Origin: Chrysochromulina tobinii
Taxonomy: Eukaryota > Haptophyta > Prymnesiales > Chrysochromulinaceae
DNA length: 35,376 bases
Assembly: GCA_001275005.1 (NCBI GenBank)
Contig: JWZX01002856.1
Location: 1-35,376 of the forward strand
Direction: 5' to 3'
This document shows positions 15,539 to 26,755 of this stretch, one piece after another; the stretch's first letter is position 1, and each line of letters starts with the position of its first letter. The notes below the pieces were generated by a model. The model was given only the letters and a program-made list of their open reading frames with translations. It had not been told where the DNA came from and did not search any database. The position numbers were made by a program, and so were the translations under genes.

Positions 15539-18500
15539 ATGGCGATGCTTGCGCGAATAGACGCGCTGTTAACGGAAGCGTCGCCGGTTCATGCGAAAGG
15601 GCGAATCCAAAAGCGCGACGCCATCCACACGCTCGTTCAGAACGTGCCCCATTTTACGCAACCGATGCAGCAAATCGCGCTCCGCCGGCTGCGGCAGCTC
15701 GTCGACCGCTCGCTCTACAACCAGGAGGTGTGCACTTCGGGCCTGCAGCTCGTCTCCGTCATGCTGCGATGGCTCTCTCCCGACCAGCCCGCATTGGCGC
15801 CAGCCGTGCTCGACGAGATGCTCAACCTCCTCGGTGACCTTGGTGGCTACCGTGCGACGCCTCACGAGCTCCAAAAGCTCTTTGAGTTGCTGCAGGCGGG
15901 GCTCGTCGCGTTGGCTTCGGAGCCCCAGGAGGAAGAGGTGCAGCCTCCGGGGTCTCCCTCGGAGGTGCTCACACGTGTGGGGCCGGAGCAACTTTTGCGG
16001 CTCCTCCTCCGCTGGTGTGAACGCACCTACCAGGACGATGACTCGTTGCACGCCAGCCCGATGGCGCCGCAGATGTGCTTCGACTTCAACGGCGTCGGCG
16101 GGGGACTCACGCTGCCGTCGGAGCTCGCCGTGGAGCTCGTGGCGCGGGGCGCTTTCACACTGGGGGGCTGGCTGCGCTACGAGGAGACGAGCGGGTCCGA
16201 CGACATGCTCCTCTTCTCGGGATTCGCCCCCGGGGGGGACACAGGCTTCGAGATCTTTCTACAGCCCTCGCTCTCGCAGATCGCGATCCGCGTGATCGGT
16301 GGCTCGACGAGCGGGGCATCCAAGCTGATGATGCGCCGCCCATCTCGCAACCCTTCTCAAGAGACTTGCCATCTGATGGGCGTCGAGCTCAAGCCCGGCA
16401 AATGGCACTTGCTCCTGGTCTCCATGCGCAAGAAGCCCACGATGGTCGGACGGCACGAGGCGATCGTCTTCGTCGATGGCAAGCGGCTGCAGACGGCGCC
16501 TTGCGCTTACCCGGGCTCGCTGGCGGCGGACAAGGCGAGTGACCGAGCGACTGGCTTCGCGACGTGCTACTTCTACGTGGGCGCGAATCAAAGCAAGCCC
16601 CACGAACCCCTCAGCCCGGGGAACAGCTCAGTTGCATACCAAGTGGCGGGCGGTGGATTTACGGGGCAACTGGGCTCCATCCTGCTGCTCAAGGGCTGTC
16701 CGAGCGACGTTGAGGCGGCGGCACTCTTCCACGCGGGCACGCAGTGCGCCGACCCGGAGAGTGTGTGCGCCGCCGCCTCCACCCCAAGCGCAGGTGGATT
16801 GATCTCTGGAAGATCCGCAACCGTCGTCGCCGTCTTCGCGGCGCAAACGGCCCACGACAAGGAGTGTACGTCCGTCTGCGGCGCCGTCGACCGGAGCGCC
16901 AACATGGTCGACGGCGTGGCCGTGCTGCGCCCGCTCGATGTGCGCGCCTCGCTCGGCGGCCCGCTCTCCCTCCTGCCTCTGATCGAGCAGACGGCCCTCT
17001 CGATGCGGGAGCGCAGAGGGGGCGATGGTCCTGGCCCCCTCTCGCTCGTCCTCCATGCGCTCACGGCCATCATCCGCGGCGACCCCATCTACCGGATCGA
17101 GCTGGAGCGCACCGACACAGTCGGCATGCTTGGCCACCTGTTGCTCACCTGCCCGGCTCGGACCGTTGACGCCGACCTTCTCGCCGCCATCATGGCCCTC
17201 GACACCGCGCTCGAGGGGAGTTCGGAGCTCTCGGATCAATTGTTGCAGCACGTGCTGCTCCGCGTGGGGCTGTGGGCGCAGGGCGGCGCGGTCATCATGC
17301 TCCCGCTGTTGCGTCAGCTCTACCGCCTGGCGGGGCAGCGGCCTGAGCAGTGGCAACGCACCGACGCCCTCGCGCGCATGTTTGACGAGCTCGTGGCGGT
17401 CTTGCCGTGGGCCACGCGTGGCCCGGTGTCCTTCTCCACGGCCGCGGTGGCCTTCGCCGCATCTACAGCCGTGCCCTCGTCGCCTTCGTCGCCGGCTGCG
17501 GCGACGCTGCCGACTCCACCGTCGCCGCCACTGTCCGTCCACTCCAGCGATCCCGAAGTGGCCGATCCCTCGGAACGTGACGTGGCCGCAGCCGCGAGCC
17601 CCGAGGTCCCAAAGACTTATTGGGTGGAGAGCATGGACGGCACGGGCTGCGAGTACTCGGAGCCGGAGCTGCACGCGGTGTGGGATGGCGCCTTTGACGT
17701 CCTCTGCTCGGTCGCGGATACGTCGCAGGGCCTCACGAAGGCGCAGCTCGCGTGCCTGGTGCACTTGACGCTGAAGAGTGGCTCGCGTGGCATCCTGGCA
17801 GGCCTCTTGCGCACGCTGCTTGTGCGCACCTTTGCAAAGGACTTGCGCCTGATCGAGATGGTTCTCGAAGGTGGCACCTCGAGCCTCGCCTTTGCCATCT
17901 GCGCCGCCATGCAAGCAGAGACGCAATCGGGTAGCACTGGCCTGCCTCGCCGTGGCCCATCCGCGTGCGACACGGAGCTCCTCGCACTCTTCGTCAAATT
18001 CCTCGGCCGGCTGCTCGCCCTCGGCATGCCGATGGCTTCGGCTCCCGCCGGCCAGCCGCTGCCCGCGTCGGCAGAGCTCCCCGCCGCTGCCCGCTGGGTT
18101 CAGCAGACAAGCTGGGCCAAGGGCGGATGGGCATGGCTCGGACATCTTCTCCTGGGCGCAACGCCAGACTCGATGCTTCTCGAGGCTCTCACCCAGCTGC
18201 TTTTGGGCAACGTGCAAAAGCCGCGCGGGCGCGGCTCCCTGGCGCGCCATTTCAGCCACGGCATTGAGGACGACGAGATTGTCAACGTGATCGGCTTGCA
18301 GGACGACCGCGCACAGGTCTTCATAGCGCCGCAGGTGCTCGTGCCGCTGCTTCATCTGAGCAGCCGCGCGCCGCCGAAGCTGCAGCACTGTATGGTGCTC
18401 AACCTGAGCCTCTGGCTGCATCACTCGCCCGAGTCGCAGAACCACCTGATGCTCATGCAGCAACTTGGCTGGCAGCTACCCGTCTGCACTATCCTCAACG

Positions 18501-21500
18501 GCACGAATGACCCTGACCGCGCTTCCCACGCGCTGTGCGTACGACTCATCTCAGAGCACATGGTGGCGGCCATCCGGCACCCCGGGGACGAGGGATGGGC
18601 CGAGGTGCTGCGCACAGTCGCCTTCCTCGAGACGCACACGACTGAGCCCACCCAGCTCAAGCGCAGCACTTTCGTCAAGGTGCTCGAGTTGCTCCGCGGC
18701 GCACTGCCCATCCCCAAGAACGGCACCCCCTTTAGCGACGCGTCGCTCGCCCTCTGGGCCAACGTGCTGCGCTTCGGCCTTCTCGTTGAGGAGTCGTTCG
18801 CCGTCTTCGACCCGAATAACACGTCCGAGCAGCCCACGCAGCCTGGCGAGCGCCGCGTCGCGAAAGCGGGGATTGTGAGCCGCCTGCTCGGCGGAACCAC
18901 GCCGCGCTCCGCTCAGAACGCGAGCGGCACGCGAGGCAAGCTGCCTGCGACGGCGACACCATCGACGGGTACCACGGCCTCCCAGCAGCCTGGGCAGTCC
19001 TTTGAGGTGGAGCTCGAGGCCGACGCCTTGGTCGCTCGGCTGCTCGCCGAGAATCCTGTCCCTCCCCCTCCCCCTCCCCCTGCCCCGAACCCTACGAGCG
19101 ACATCGGCGACATTTGGAACGGGGGCGTCTCTACGACGATGGGTGCCGCGGGCGCGGCCGGTTTGGACTTTTTCGGCTTCGGCAAAGAGCAAGAAGTGCA
19201 GGCGCATCTGCAAGAGGTAGAGCAATGGCAGAAGAAGGCGCAGGACGACGTGGCATTCCAGGCGTCGCTTCCGCAGCTGCCGCCGCTCACGAAGCATCTG
19301 CGCCGGCGTGAGGACGGCATCTGGGAGGACGAGGAGCTTGCGGTGCGCATGCTCCAGCTGATCGAACCACTGATCGTGCAGGCGATCGTCGAGCCGCTCG
19401 TGAGCCACATGCTCCACATGAGCGCCGCCGCCCTCTCGTCAAGCGGCTCGTCAAGTGGCGGCGGCCTCTCAATTGCGCGTTTCATCTCGATGGTGGGCAT
19501 GGGCGGCTCGAGTGGGCCGGGCGGCGCCCGTACCGACCTGGACGCGAATGACACGCTGTGCGACGTTGCCGTGCGCCTGCTGCTGCTCGTGCTCGTCGAG
19601 GCCGATGCTCGGAAGAGCCCACCGCTGGCCGCCACCGCTGGAGCTGCTAGCAGTGGCGACGGCGCTGATGGTTGTGGTGGCGCCAACGGCGACGGCCACG
19701 ACCACGGCCATGGAATCGCGAGCGGCGAAGGTTCGCCATCGCTGCCCAAGTACATCGAGCTCGGGCTCGATCCGGCGCGACAGCTGCAGGAGCTGCTGCT
19801 CTGTGCCGCGTGCTGGTGCCAGAAGCCCATCGGGCCCGAGGAGGGGGCTCATGCCGAGAAGAAGGAGTTGCAGCAGCAGCAGCTCAGCGCGGCGCTTGCG
19901 CGTCTCATGCAGGCGTGGTCATGCTGCGATGGCAAGAAGACTACGCGTGATGTGGCTGGAGGGCACACCGAGCTGCTGCCCGCCGTGGTGCCCGCCATCA
20001 AGGGCTTACTGCGTTTCGGCGCCTCGGGCAGTCGCGAGCTCGCTGGGCTCATGCATCTGCCGTGCTTGCAAGCGGAGCCGCCAACGAGTGAAGCCGGGCG
20101 CATCGAGACGCTGCAGCGCTTCGTCGATGACTACACGCAGTGGCGCGGGCTGTTACTGCGCAAGCCTTTTGTGGACGGGCTGCGCGCGCTTGAAATGGCC
20201 GACGCGCCCCCCAATGTGGCGACCGACAAGTGGACTGGCCGGCAGCTCCGCCTCTTCGATCAGCAGGACGCGACGAAGCGAGAACAACGCACCCTTTGCG
20301 AAAAGGTGCAGAGGGACTCTTTGGCTGCATTCAAGGCGCTCAGTGCCGAGGTGCAGCCGCGCGCGGCGATCACGCGATCCGTGATCGCGCGCACGCGTGC
20401 TGCGGTGAGCCAGCAGTGGGCTTGGGTGCGCCATTGCCTGTATGACGATCACCCGATCTGGGGGCGGTGCCGCACCTCGAGCAGCACAGACCTGCTGCCA
20501 CTCGAGCAGCTCGGGCCTCCGGCAGGCGCCTCGGGCGAGATCACCTACCGGCTGTGTGACTGGCTCGATGCGCAGCGGCGCCACTTCGTCGTCGTGCCCG
20601 AGCTCCACCAACCAGAGTACCGCAAGGACAAGGAGAAGACCGCTGGTAGTCGCAAGGCGGCGCTGGGCAGCGAAGGCAACGCGGCATCAGGAGCGGCGGA
20701 GGCGGTCGCCGGCGGCGGCGCGGCGACCCAGGCGGTGGCCGACTCGCACGCCGGCGAGGGCGGCGAGAGGGTGACGGGCATGATTGGCTCCGCGGGCAAG
20801 CTGCTCTCGTCGGTCGCGCTGTCGATCATCCCCAAAGGGGTTCCGGCAGAGGATGTGCCCGATGAGGTGGCCGACGAGGGTGCGGACGAGGATGAGGACG
20901 AGGACGAGGGCGAGGAAGCTGACGATGAGGATGGCAGCCTCGGCGCGCTGATCGGCTCGGACGTCTTCGATCGGCCGTTTTTCCAGACAGATGCCGAGCT
21001 CGTACGACCGTACGGCGTGCTCCAGGGCAAGCTGTACATCTCGGACCGGACCGTGCGCTTCCTCGCGATGGGCGGCAGCGGCGAGGCGGCACCCAAGGAC
21101 GCTAAGGACGTGGCAACCCTGAGCTCCGTCTGCAGTGCAGCCATGGCGCGCGACAGCGCACTCGCGTGGCCGCTCGCCTCGGTCAAGCAGATGCATCGGC
21201 GTCGGTATCTGATGGAGCAATCGGCGCTCGAGCTCTTCGACGACGCGGTCGACATGCTGCTCTTCAACTTCAAGTCGAAGCGACTGCGCTCGCGCGTACG
21301 CAGCTGGATCAAGAAGAAGAGCATGCTCGAGTACCGCGACCGCGACCGCGGGACTCGGGGCTTCCGCGAGCAGCTGCATGAGCTGCAGGAGCGCTGGCAG
21401 CGGCGCGAGCTGTCCAATTTTGAGTACCTGATGCGCCTCAACGAGCTCGCGGGTCGCTCGCACAATGACACGAACCAGTACCCCGTCTTCCCCTGGGTAC

Positions 21501-24500
21501 TCAAGGACTACACGAGCGACAGCCTCAACCTGGCCGACCCGGCAGTCTTCCGCGACCTCGCGCGCCCGATGGGTGCGCAGAACGAGGTGCAGCGTGAGAT
21601 CGTCATGAACATGTACGAGGAGTTCGACGACCCGGACATCCCCAAGTTCCACTACGGCTCGCACTACTCAACGGCGGGCTTCGTGCTCTACTACCTGTTG
21701 CGCGTCGAGCCATTCACCTCGTACCACAAGGGGCTGCAATCGGGCAAGTTCGACCACGCCGATCGGCTGTTCCACTCCATCGAGCGCACGTACCACTCGT
21801 GCACGCACTCGAGCTCGGACGTCAAGGAGCTCGTGCCCGAGCTCTTCTACCTGCCCGAGGCGCTCCTGAACAGCAACCGATGCGCCCTGGGCATGCGCCA
21901 GGACGGCCAGCGTGTGGATGACGTGATGCTGCCTAAATGGGCGTCCGACGCGCATGACTTCATTGCCAAGCATCGGGCCGCCCTCGAGAGCGATCACGTC
22001 TCGGCCAATCTGCACCACTGGATCGACCTGATCTTTGGGTACAAGCAACGCGGCAAGGCGGCTGTTGAGGCGCTCAACGTCTTCTACTATCTCACGTATG
22101 GGGTCGATTTTCGCGGGCTTAAGCCCGACGAGGTTCGCGCGCAGAAGGCTCAGATCAACAACTTTGGACAGACACCGCAGCAGCTGCTGCTCACGCCGCA
22201 CCCGCAGCGTCGGCCCCGGGCGCTGCCGCCGCCTCTGCCCGGGCGCGCGCGCGAGGAGAAGGTGGAGCCCGTGCTCATGTACCGACTGGACGGTGTGCCG
22301 CTCGCGCTGCTGGCCCTCGAGGAGGCTGTGGTCATCTTCGACTCGCAGCGGCGCACGCACCACCATCGCGTCGAGCGTGGGCGCGGCCTCGCAGAGAAGC
22401 CGATCACTACGGGCGGAAGCGAGCACGCGCGCCTCTCGACCTTTGCACCCAACGTACCGGTCGCGCGCGCTGTCACGCTCGTGGGCACCGACCCGCGCGC
22501 GCGCGACGTGCTGCTCGTGAGCGGTGCGCATTGGGACCATTCGCTCTGCATCAGCCTGGCGCATTCGTCGGGCGGGACGCGCCATCGGCTGCGCTACCAC
22601 TCAGACGTGGTCACGTCCGTCGCGGTCTCCAAGGACGGCAAGTGGCTCATGAGCGGCTCGTTGGACTCGACCGCACTGCTCTGGTCCCTCGGAGAGGGCG
22701 GCCTCGCCTCGACGACTCCCTCGAACGCCAAGGCACCGACCATGGGGCTGCACCCGACGCATGTCCTGCGCGGCCACTCGGCGGCGGTGCTCTCGGTCGC
22801 ACTCTCGTCGGCGATGCGCCTCGCCGCTTCGGGGTCGCGCGATGGCTCGACGGTACTGTATACGCTGCGAGACGGCAAGAGGACACGCGTGCTGCGCGAG
22901 CCGGGCGCGGCTGGGATCGAACAGCTCATGCTCTGCGACTCGGGTCACATTGTGGTCGTGGCCGCTGCGGGCAGCCGCATGCACCTCTTCACGCTCAACG
23001 GGCTGCTTGCGTGGTCGTGGGAGAGCTGTGCCGCGGGCGTGAGCGCGCTCGCGCTCTCGAGCTGCGGCGGAGCGCTCTTCTGCGGCTTCGACGATGGTGC
23101 GATACGCTCTTGGCGGCTTCACGATCTCAAGGCGCTCGTGCAGTACGTGCCCGCGCCCGCACCTATCACGTGCCTTTTCCCTGCCGAGGGCGGCTTGCTC
23201 GTGGGCACAAGCCAGCGCCACCTACTCATCTACCCGGCTTTCTCCTCGGTCGACGATGCGCTCCAGCATGCCAAGGAGGCCGAGGCAGCGGTTGAGGCGG
23301 CAGCAGCTGAGGCGGCGGCGGCCAAGGCAGCAGCTGAGGTGGCGGCGGCCAAGGCAGCAGCTGAGGCAGCGGCCAAGGCAGAGGCGGCAGCGGCCAATGC
23401 AGAGGCGGCAGCGGCCAAGGCGGCTGCCGAGGCGGCAGCGGCCAATGCGGCAGCGGCTGAAACGGCTGAAGATGTGTTGACGACCATCATGCCTTTCACG
23501 TCCTTGACGGCTGAGGCGGCAGCGGCCAAGGCAACGGCCGAGGCGCCAACGGCTGCCGCTGGGGCCAAGACCGGAGCGGCTGAGGGAGCCCTGGCTGGAG
23601 AAGACTTTGGACTTGACACCATCGGGCCCTTCAAGTCCCTGACTGTAGCAGTCGACACCATCGGGCCCTTTAAGTCCCTGACTGTAGCAGCGGCCGAGTG
23701 GGCAGCGTACGAAAAGGCAGCATCCGAAAAGGCGGCGATGGAGGCGGCCGATGCAGAGAGGGCAACGGTAGAGGCGGCCGTATCGGAGGCGGCCGTAGCG
23801 GAGGCGGCCGTAGCGGAGGCGGCCGTAGCCGAGTCAAGGGCAGCCAAGATGGCGGCGGCCGAGGCGGCTGCGGTGGAGATGGCGGCGGCATCTGATAAGG
23901 CGGCGGCCGAGAAGGCGGCGGCCGAAAAGGCGGCGGCCGAGAAGGCGGCGGCTGCGGCGGCGGCTGAGTTGGCGGCGGCAGAGTCGGCAGCGGCGGAGAA
24001 GGCGGCGGCGGCTGAGAAGGCGGCCGAAAAGGCGGCCGAGAGGGCGGCCGAGGCCGAGAAGGCGGCGGCGGAAGCGGCGGCGACGGAAGCGGCGGCGATG
24101 GAATCGGCGGCGACCGAGAAGGCGGCGGCCGAGAAGGCGTCGGCCGAGAAGGCGGCGGCCGAGAAGGCGGCGGCCGAGAAGGTGGCGGCCGAGAAAGCGG
24201 CAGCCGAAAAGGCGGCGGCCGAGAAGGCGTCGGCCGAGAAGGCGGCGGCCGAGAAGTCTTCGGCCGAGAAGGTGGCGGCGATGGTGACAGCGGCGGAGAT
24301 GGCGGCGGCGCAGGAGAAGGCAGCGGAGATGGCGGCGGCCGAGTTGGCGGCGGCCGAGAAGGCGGCGGAGGCCGAGAAGGCGGCGGCTGAGAAGGTGGCA
24401 GCCGAGAAGGTGGCAGCCGAGCAGGCGGCGGCCGAGCAGGCGGCGGCCGAGCAGGCGGCAGCCGATCAGGCGGCTGCTGAAAAATCTGCAGAGGCTGCTG

Positions 24501-24700
24501 CGGCTGTGGCGGCGGCAGTTGAAGCAGCACCGGCAGCTGAGGCAGCAGGGGCGGCGCAAACAGTTGAAGAAGACGTTGGACTCGACACCATCGGACCCTT
24601 CAATTCTCTGACAGCACATGTAGCAACGGCCGACGAGGCGCCAAAGAGTGAGGCTGAGGGAGAGCAGGCCGGCGAGATTGGGCCATTCAAGTCCCTGTAA
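15539..24700 (+). CDS. Giant PH-BEACH-WD40 protein with Ala/Glu/Lys tail
   Basis: The 3053-residue protein follows the order of neurobeachin/LvsA-type BEACH proteins. A concanavalin-like lectin fold lies at about 175-400 ([24 protein letters not shown]), then long helical armadillo-like stretches. A PH-like domain is at about 1815-1930 ([19 protein letters not shown]). The BEACH domain is at about 1945-2190, with signatures [37 protein letters not shown] and [11 protein letters not shown]40 repeats are at about 2330-2565 ([23 protein letters not shown]). Family members act on vesicle, lysosome and membrane traffic. The last 480 residues are unusual: a mostly AAAEKA-type low-complexity tail, interrupted and closed by copies of IGPFKSL. 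No signal peptide is seen, so a cytosolic, membrane-peripheral protein is expected. The 9.2-kb frame is unbroken. The start is the first ATG ([11 protein letters not shown]). I would not assign an orthologue symbol. Confidence 0.93.
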   Translation: MAMLARIDALLTEASPVHAKGRIQKRDAIHTLVQNVPHFTQPMQQIALRRLRQLVDRSLYNQEVCTSGLQLVSVMLRWLSPDQPALAPAVLDEMLNLLGDLGGYRATPHELQKLFELLQAGLVALASEPQEEEVQPPGSPSEVLTRVGPEQLLRLLLRWCERTYQDDDSLHASPMAPQMCFDFNGVGGGLTLPSELAVELVARGAFTLGGWLRYEETSGSDDMLLFSGFAPGGDTGFEIFLQPSLSQIAIRVIGGSTSGASKLMMRRPSRNPSQETCHLMGVELKPGKWHLLLVSMRKKPTMVGRHEAIVFVDGKRLQTAPCAYPGSLAADKASDRATGFATCYFYVGANQSKPHEPLSPGNSSVAYQVAGGGFTGQLGSILLLKGCPSDVEAAALFHAGTQCADPESVCAAASTPSAGGLISGRSATVVAVFAAQTAHDKECTSVCGAVDRSANMVDGVAVLRPLDVRASLGGPLSLLPLIEQTALSMRERRGGDGPGPLSLVLHALTAIIRGDPIYRIELERTDTVGMLGHLLLTCPARTVDADLLAAIMALDTALEGSSELSDQLLQHVLLRVGLWAQGGAVIMLPLLRQLYRLAGQRPEQWQRTDALARMFDELVAVLPWATRGPVSFSTAAVAFAASTAVPSSPSSPAAATLPTPPSPPLSVHSSDPEVADPSERDVAAAASPEVPKTYWVESMDGTGCEYSEPELHAVWDGAFDVLCSVADTSQGLTKAQLACLVHLTLKSGSRGILAGLLRTLLVRTFAKDLRLIEMVLEGGTSSLAFAICAAMQAETQSGSTGLPRRGPSACDTELLALFVKFLGRLLALGMPMASAPAGQPLPASAELPAAARWVQQTSWAKGGWAWLGHLLLGATPDSMLLEALTQLLLGNVQKPRGRGSLARHFSHGIEDDEIVNVIGLQDDRAQVFIAPQVLVPLLHLSSRAPPKLQHCMVLNLSLWLHHSPESQNHLMLMQQLGWQLPVCTILNGTNDPDRASHALCVRLISEHMVAAIRHPGDEGWAEVLRTVAFLETHTTEPTQLKRSTFVKVLELLRGALPIPKNGTPFSDASLALWANVLRFGLLVEESFAVFDPNNTSEQPTQPGERRVAKAGIVSRLLGGTTPRSAQNASGTRGKLPATATPSTGTTASQQPGQSFEVELEADALVARLLAENPVPPPPPPPAPNPTSDIGDIWNGGVSTTMGAAGAAGLDFFGFGKEQEVQAHLQEVEQWQKKAQDDVAFQASLPQLPPLTKHLRRREDGIWEDEELAVRMLQLIEPLIVQAIVEPLVSHMLHMSAAALSSSGSSSGGGLSIARFISMVGMGGSSGPGGARTDLDANDTLCDVAVRLLLLVLVEADARKSPPLAATAGAASSGDGADGCGGANGDGHDHGHGIASGEGSPSLPKYIELGLDPARQLQELLLCAACWCQKPIGPEEGAHAEKKELQQQQLSAALARLMQAWSCCDGKKTTRDVAGGHTELLPAVVPAIKGLLRFGASGSRELAGLMHLPCLQAEPPTSEAGRIETLQRFVDDYTQWRGLLLRKPFVDGLRALEMADAPPNVATDKWTGRQLRLFDQQDATKREQRTLCEKVQRDSLAAFKALSAEVQPRAAITRSVIARTRAAVSQQWAWVRHCLYDDHPIWGRCRTSSSTDLLPLEQLGPPAGASGEITYRLCDWLDAQRRHFVVVPELHQPEYRKDKEKTAGSRKAALGSEGNAASGAAEAVAGGGAATQAVADSHAGEGGERVTGMIGSAGKLLSSVALSIIPKGVPAEDVPDEVADEGADEDEDEDEGEEADDEDGSLGALIGSDVFDRPFFQTDAELVRPYGVLQGKLYISDRTVRFLAMGGSGEAAPKDAKDVATLSSVCSAAMARDSALAWPLASVKQMHRRRYLMEQSALELFDDAVDMLLFNFKSKRLRSRVRSWIKKKSMLEYRDRDRGTRGFREQLHELQERWQRRELSNFEYLMRLNELAGRSHNDTNQYPVFPWVLKDYTSDSLNLADPAVFRDLARPMGAQNEVQREIVMNMYEEFDDPDIPKFHYGSHYSTAGFVLYYLLRVEPFTSYHKGLQSGKFDHADRLFHSIERTYHSCTHSSSDVKELVPELFYLPEALLNSNRCALGMRQDGQRVDDVMLPKWASDAHDFIAKHRAALESDHVSANLHHWIDLIFGYKQRGKAAVEALNVFYYLTYGVDFRGLKPDEVRAQKAQINNFGQTPQQLLLTPHPQRRPRALPPPLPGRAREEKVEPVLMYRLDGVPLALLALEEAVVIFDSQRRTHHHRVERGRGLAEKPITTGGSEHARLSTFAPNVPVARAVTLVGTDPRARDVLLVSGAHWDHSLCISLAHSSGGTRHRLRYHSDVVTSVAVSKDGKWLMSGSLDSTALLWSLGEGGLASTTPSNAKAPTMGLHPTHVLRGHSAAVLSVALSSAMRLAASGSRDGSTVLYTLRDGKRTRVLREPGAAGIEQLMLCDSGHIVVVAAAGSRMHLFTLNGLLAWSWESCAAGVSALALSSCGGALFCGFDDGAIRSWRLHDLKALVQYVPAPAPITCLFPAEGGLLVGTSQRHLLIYPAFSSVDDALQHAKEAEAAVEAAAAEAAAAKAAAEVAAAKAAAEAAAKAEAAAANAEAAAAKAAAEAAAANAAAAETAEDVLTTIMPFTSLTAEAAAAKATAEAPTAAAGAKTGAAEGALAGEDFGLDTIGPFKSLTVAVDTIGPFKSLTVAAAEWAAYEKAASEKAAMEAADAERATVEAAVSEAAVAEAAVAEAAVAESRAAKMAAAEAAAVEMAAASDKAAAEKAAAEKAAAEKAAAAAAAELAAAESAAAEKAAAAEKAAEKAAERAAEAEKAAAEAAATEAAAMESAATEKAAAEKASAEKAAAEKAAAEKVAAEKAAAEKAAAEKASAEKAAAEKSSAEKVAAMVTAAEMAAAQEKAAEMAAAELAAAEKAAEAEKAAAEKVAAEKVAAEQAAAEQAAAEQAAADQAAAEKSAEAAAAVAAAVEAAPAAEAAGAAQTVEEDVGLDTIGPFNSLTAHVATADEAPKSEAEGEQAGEIGPFKSL
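23263..24486 (+). repeat. AAAEK-coding degenerate 15-bp repeat tract
   Basis: Units close to gaaggcggcggccga (15 bases, coding EKAAA) repeat many times with drift ([15 protein letters not shown]), interspersed with AAAEAA segments. Predicted structure is a long single helix or charged helical rod. The strand-opposed reading frames give Pro-rich and Arg/Leu-rich artefacts. The tract is interrupted around 23465-23700 by IGPFKSL-containing segments. Confidence 0.85.
23621..24697 (+). repeat. Repeated IGPFKSL peptide motif in BEACH tail
   Basis: Four clear copies occur at residues 2695-2701, 2708-2714, 3018-3024 (IGPFNSL) and 3047-3053. The last copy forms the exact C-terminus. A degenerate fifth copy (IMPFTSL) lies at 2650, just upstream of this span. 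Three of the four clear copies are preceded by DT. The two adjacent copies at 23621 and 23660 are nearly identical at DNA level, 39 bases apart. Confidence 0.85.
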
Positions 24701-25045
24701 ATTCAATGCGCGGTGTCTCGACGGTGTACACGACCGGACGGTGCGTAATACAAAAATGCCCAGCTGAACGTTGATTTTTCGTTTGTCGCGTTTAGCACAC
24801 GGGTTCGTCGCCGGCGCCCGATCCGAACCGCGGACCGCCGGCGCTCCGAACCGGGCGGGGGGCGCTCGTCTCGAGCCCGGGGCCGCCCCGGGCCGAGCCT
24901 GCAGCCTCGCGCGCCGTCGACCCGACCAGGCCGGTGCGGATTGCATTGGCCGTGCACATTCGCGAAGCTCGGAGCATTCTCGGCCCATCGCGATCGCCGA
25001 GGCGACTCGCATTCGATTTGATATGTTATCCCCGGGCCGGCGTCC
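24701..25045. other. Convergent intergenic region (3' flanks)
   Basis: These 345 bases lie between the stop of the plus-strand BEACH gene and the stop of the minus-strand dehydrogenase gene. They hold both 3' flanks. The frames that cross it are extensions of artefacts opposite the BEACH tail. I see no RNA gene or mobile element. Confidence 0.55.
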
Positions 25046-26146
25046 CTAGGTCGCGGTGCCGCGGTCAACCGAGAGCGGCGCGTTGACCGCACCGCGCGGC
25101 GCAACCCCGCGCACGAGCACGTCGACGACGTTCTCGCACGCCGTCATGTCGATCTCGCGCCGGACGCTCACGACCGCGGACCCCAAATGCGGAGTGAAGA
25201 GCGTCCGCGCGCTATCTGCAAGCAGCGCGGCGGGGATGTCGCGCCGGCGGTCCGCGAGCGCCCAATCTTCAAGCTCAAACACATCCGCAGCGTAGCCGGC
25301 CAGCGCGCCGCTCGCGAGCGCGTCCGCAACGGCGCCCTCGTCGACGCAGCCGCCGCGGCCGACGTTGATGAGAAACGCACCGCGCTTGGCGCCCGCGAGC
25401 GCGGCCGCATCGACGAGGTGGCGCGTCGCGGGCATGAGCGGCGTCAGCGGAAACGCGTAGTCGGCCGCGCGCAAGACCGCGCGCGCATCGGCGACGCGCT
25501 CAAAGGCGGGTGGCGGGCGCGCGCCCGGCGCACGGCCTGCGGGACACGCCCACGCTTCCGCTGCCGCTGCCGCCCACGCGGCCGCGCCGGCGTCCTCGTC
25601 GCACCACACGAAGCGCGCAACGCCAAAGCCGCGCAGCCGCTCGGCGAGCGCGCGGCCGACGGCGCCTAGGCCGATGATGCCAACGGTTGCGCCGTCGAGG
25701 CCCGCGCCGAATAACTCAGGTCGCCAGCCCGCGAAGCTGCCACTCCTCACGCGCGCGTCGCCCTCGGCCACGTGCCGCGCGAGGCTGGTGGCGAGCGAGA
25801 CAGCGAGCTCCGCGGTGGGCGCCGTGAGCAGGTCCCCACAGCGGGAGAAGTATATGCCGCGCTCAGACATGGCCGCGATGTCGAAATTGTCGCCGCCGCG
25901 CAGCGCACCCGAGACAATGCGGAGGAGCGGGCACGCGTCGAGGAAGGCGGCGTCGACGGTGTCGGGCATGAAGGCGATGAGCGCGGCCGCGCGCGCGGCG
26001 CGCTCGCGGATGGTCGCGAGCGGGAGCGGCGCGGAGGCCGCGTCGACTACGTCGGCCTCGAGGTTGGCCGCGGCGAGGATGGCGCGCGCGTCGGCGTGGA
26101 TGGGGTGCGTGATGAAGACGTGGCCGGCTGAGTTGCGTGTACTCAT
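25046..26146 (-). CDS. ptxD-like: Phosphite dehydrogenase-like D-2-hydroxyacid dehydrogenase
   Basis: From the ATG at 26146 the protein has 366 residues, close to the roughly 336 of bacterial phosphite dehydrogenase (PtxD), which oxidises phosphite to phosphate with NAD+. It has the D-isomer 2-hydroxyacid dehydrogenase fold. The NAD loop is GIIGLGAVG (156-164), with acidic D183/E184 at the end of the next strand, which favours NAD. From my knowledge of PtxD, the active-site residues line up as M60 (FMPD), W141 (FAGWRP), R264 (NVGRGG), E293 (FELEDW), H320 (TPHLGSAV) and R329. Two positions differ conservatively: R83 where PtxD has Lys76, and F146 where it has Tyr139. Another 2-hydroxyacid substrate is possible. 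The frame stays open to 26359, adding a Ser/Arg-rich 71-residue extension that could be a targeting presequence. Bacterial origin by transfer is inferred. Confidence 0.8.
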   Translation of the reverse strand: MSTRNSAGHVFITHPIHADARAILAAANLEADVVDAASAPLPLATIRERAARAAALIAFMPDTVDAAFLDACPLLRIVSGALRGGDNFDIAAMSERGIYFSRCGDLLTAPTAELAVSLATSLARHVAEGDARVRSGSFAGWRPELFGAGLDGATVGIIGLGAVGRALAERLRGFGVARFVWCDEDAGAAAWAAAAAEAWACPAGRAPGARPPPAFERVADARAVLRAADYAFPLTPLMPATRHLVDAAALAGAKRGAFLINVGRGGCVDEGAVADALASGALAGYAADVFELEDWALADRRRDIPAALLADSARTLFTPHLGSAVVSVRREIDMTACENVVDVLVRGVAPRGAVNAPLSVDRGTAT

Positions 26147-26755
26147 TCCAGCGTTGCGTTTAGCGATGGCTTTGCGACGAAAAAGAGACGAACGTCTTGA
26201 AGGAAGTCCACACGATAGAAAGGGCACCGAGATCGGCTCCGACAAGGGGAGGCTCCGACGCGCGGGCGAACTTGGAACTTGTTTGTGGAATTTCAAACTT
26301 CCCGAGATCGATCGGTTCAAAAACAGGGAGCACACACTATCGATCGGTACCCCTTTCATGGCTCACCGGGTTATTCTCCGCCCTTGATTCTCCGCGGTTC
26401 TGCCAGCGTGCCTCTGAAATTCTACGATAGGTCGATATTAAGTCGAGTCGTTCTGATGCGGCGTGTGGGCGTGAAATGGGCGTGAAACTTTTCAAGGTGT
26501 CGGTGAGAATGGTGCGGTGAGATTGACGCGCGGATAGATATGCGCGCGAAGAGCGGGCGAGAGCGGAGAGGGGTTGTATTGCCTTGCGGCCGCGCAGACC
26601 GCAGAGGGCACGCTGGTACGCAACATTCGACCTTGCTACCATAATCGCTACCATGCTTATTTCCACCCTGTATGCCACAACGTGTTCCGCCTCTACAAGA
26701 GCTGCTGGATCAAAGGCATAAGCGGCGACGCGAGTCAAAACCTGGGAAGCAACGG
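26147..26755. other. Spacer upstream of PtxD-like gene
   Basis: This stretch holds the promoter and leader of the minus-strand dehydrogenase gene and the 3' flank of the sulfotransferase gene. The part up to 26359 is open in frame with the dehydrogenase and may be its N-terminal presequence. A 145-codon minus-strand frame at 26337-26774 overlaps the sulfotransferase end in another frame and has no recognisable domain. It is locally less GC-rich than the genes. Confidence 0.5.

Noticed and set aside
16628-18463. 611-codon minus-strand frame opposite the BEACH gene
   Set aside because: It is rich in Arg, His, Glu and Ala with no domain, and lies wholly opposite recognisable BEACH-protein sequence; GC-rich antisense frames lack stops by composition.
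24696-24700. TGTAA resembling a green-algal polyadenylation signal
   Set aside because: It overlaps the BEACH stop codon itself, so it cannot be the downstream signal, and no consistent TGTAA pattern was seen after other genes.
23670-25012. Pro-rich and Arg/Leu-rich minus-strand frames opposite the BEACH tail
   Set aside because: They are simple complements of the AAAEK repeat; repeats like RLLGRRLLG arise from the 15-bp unit.
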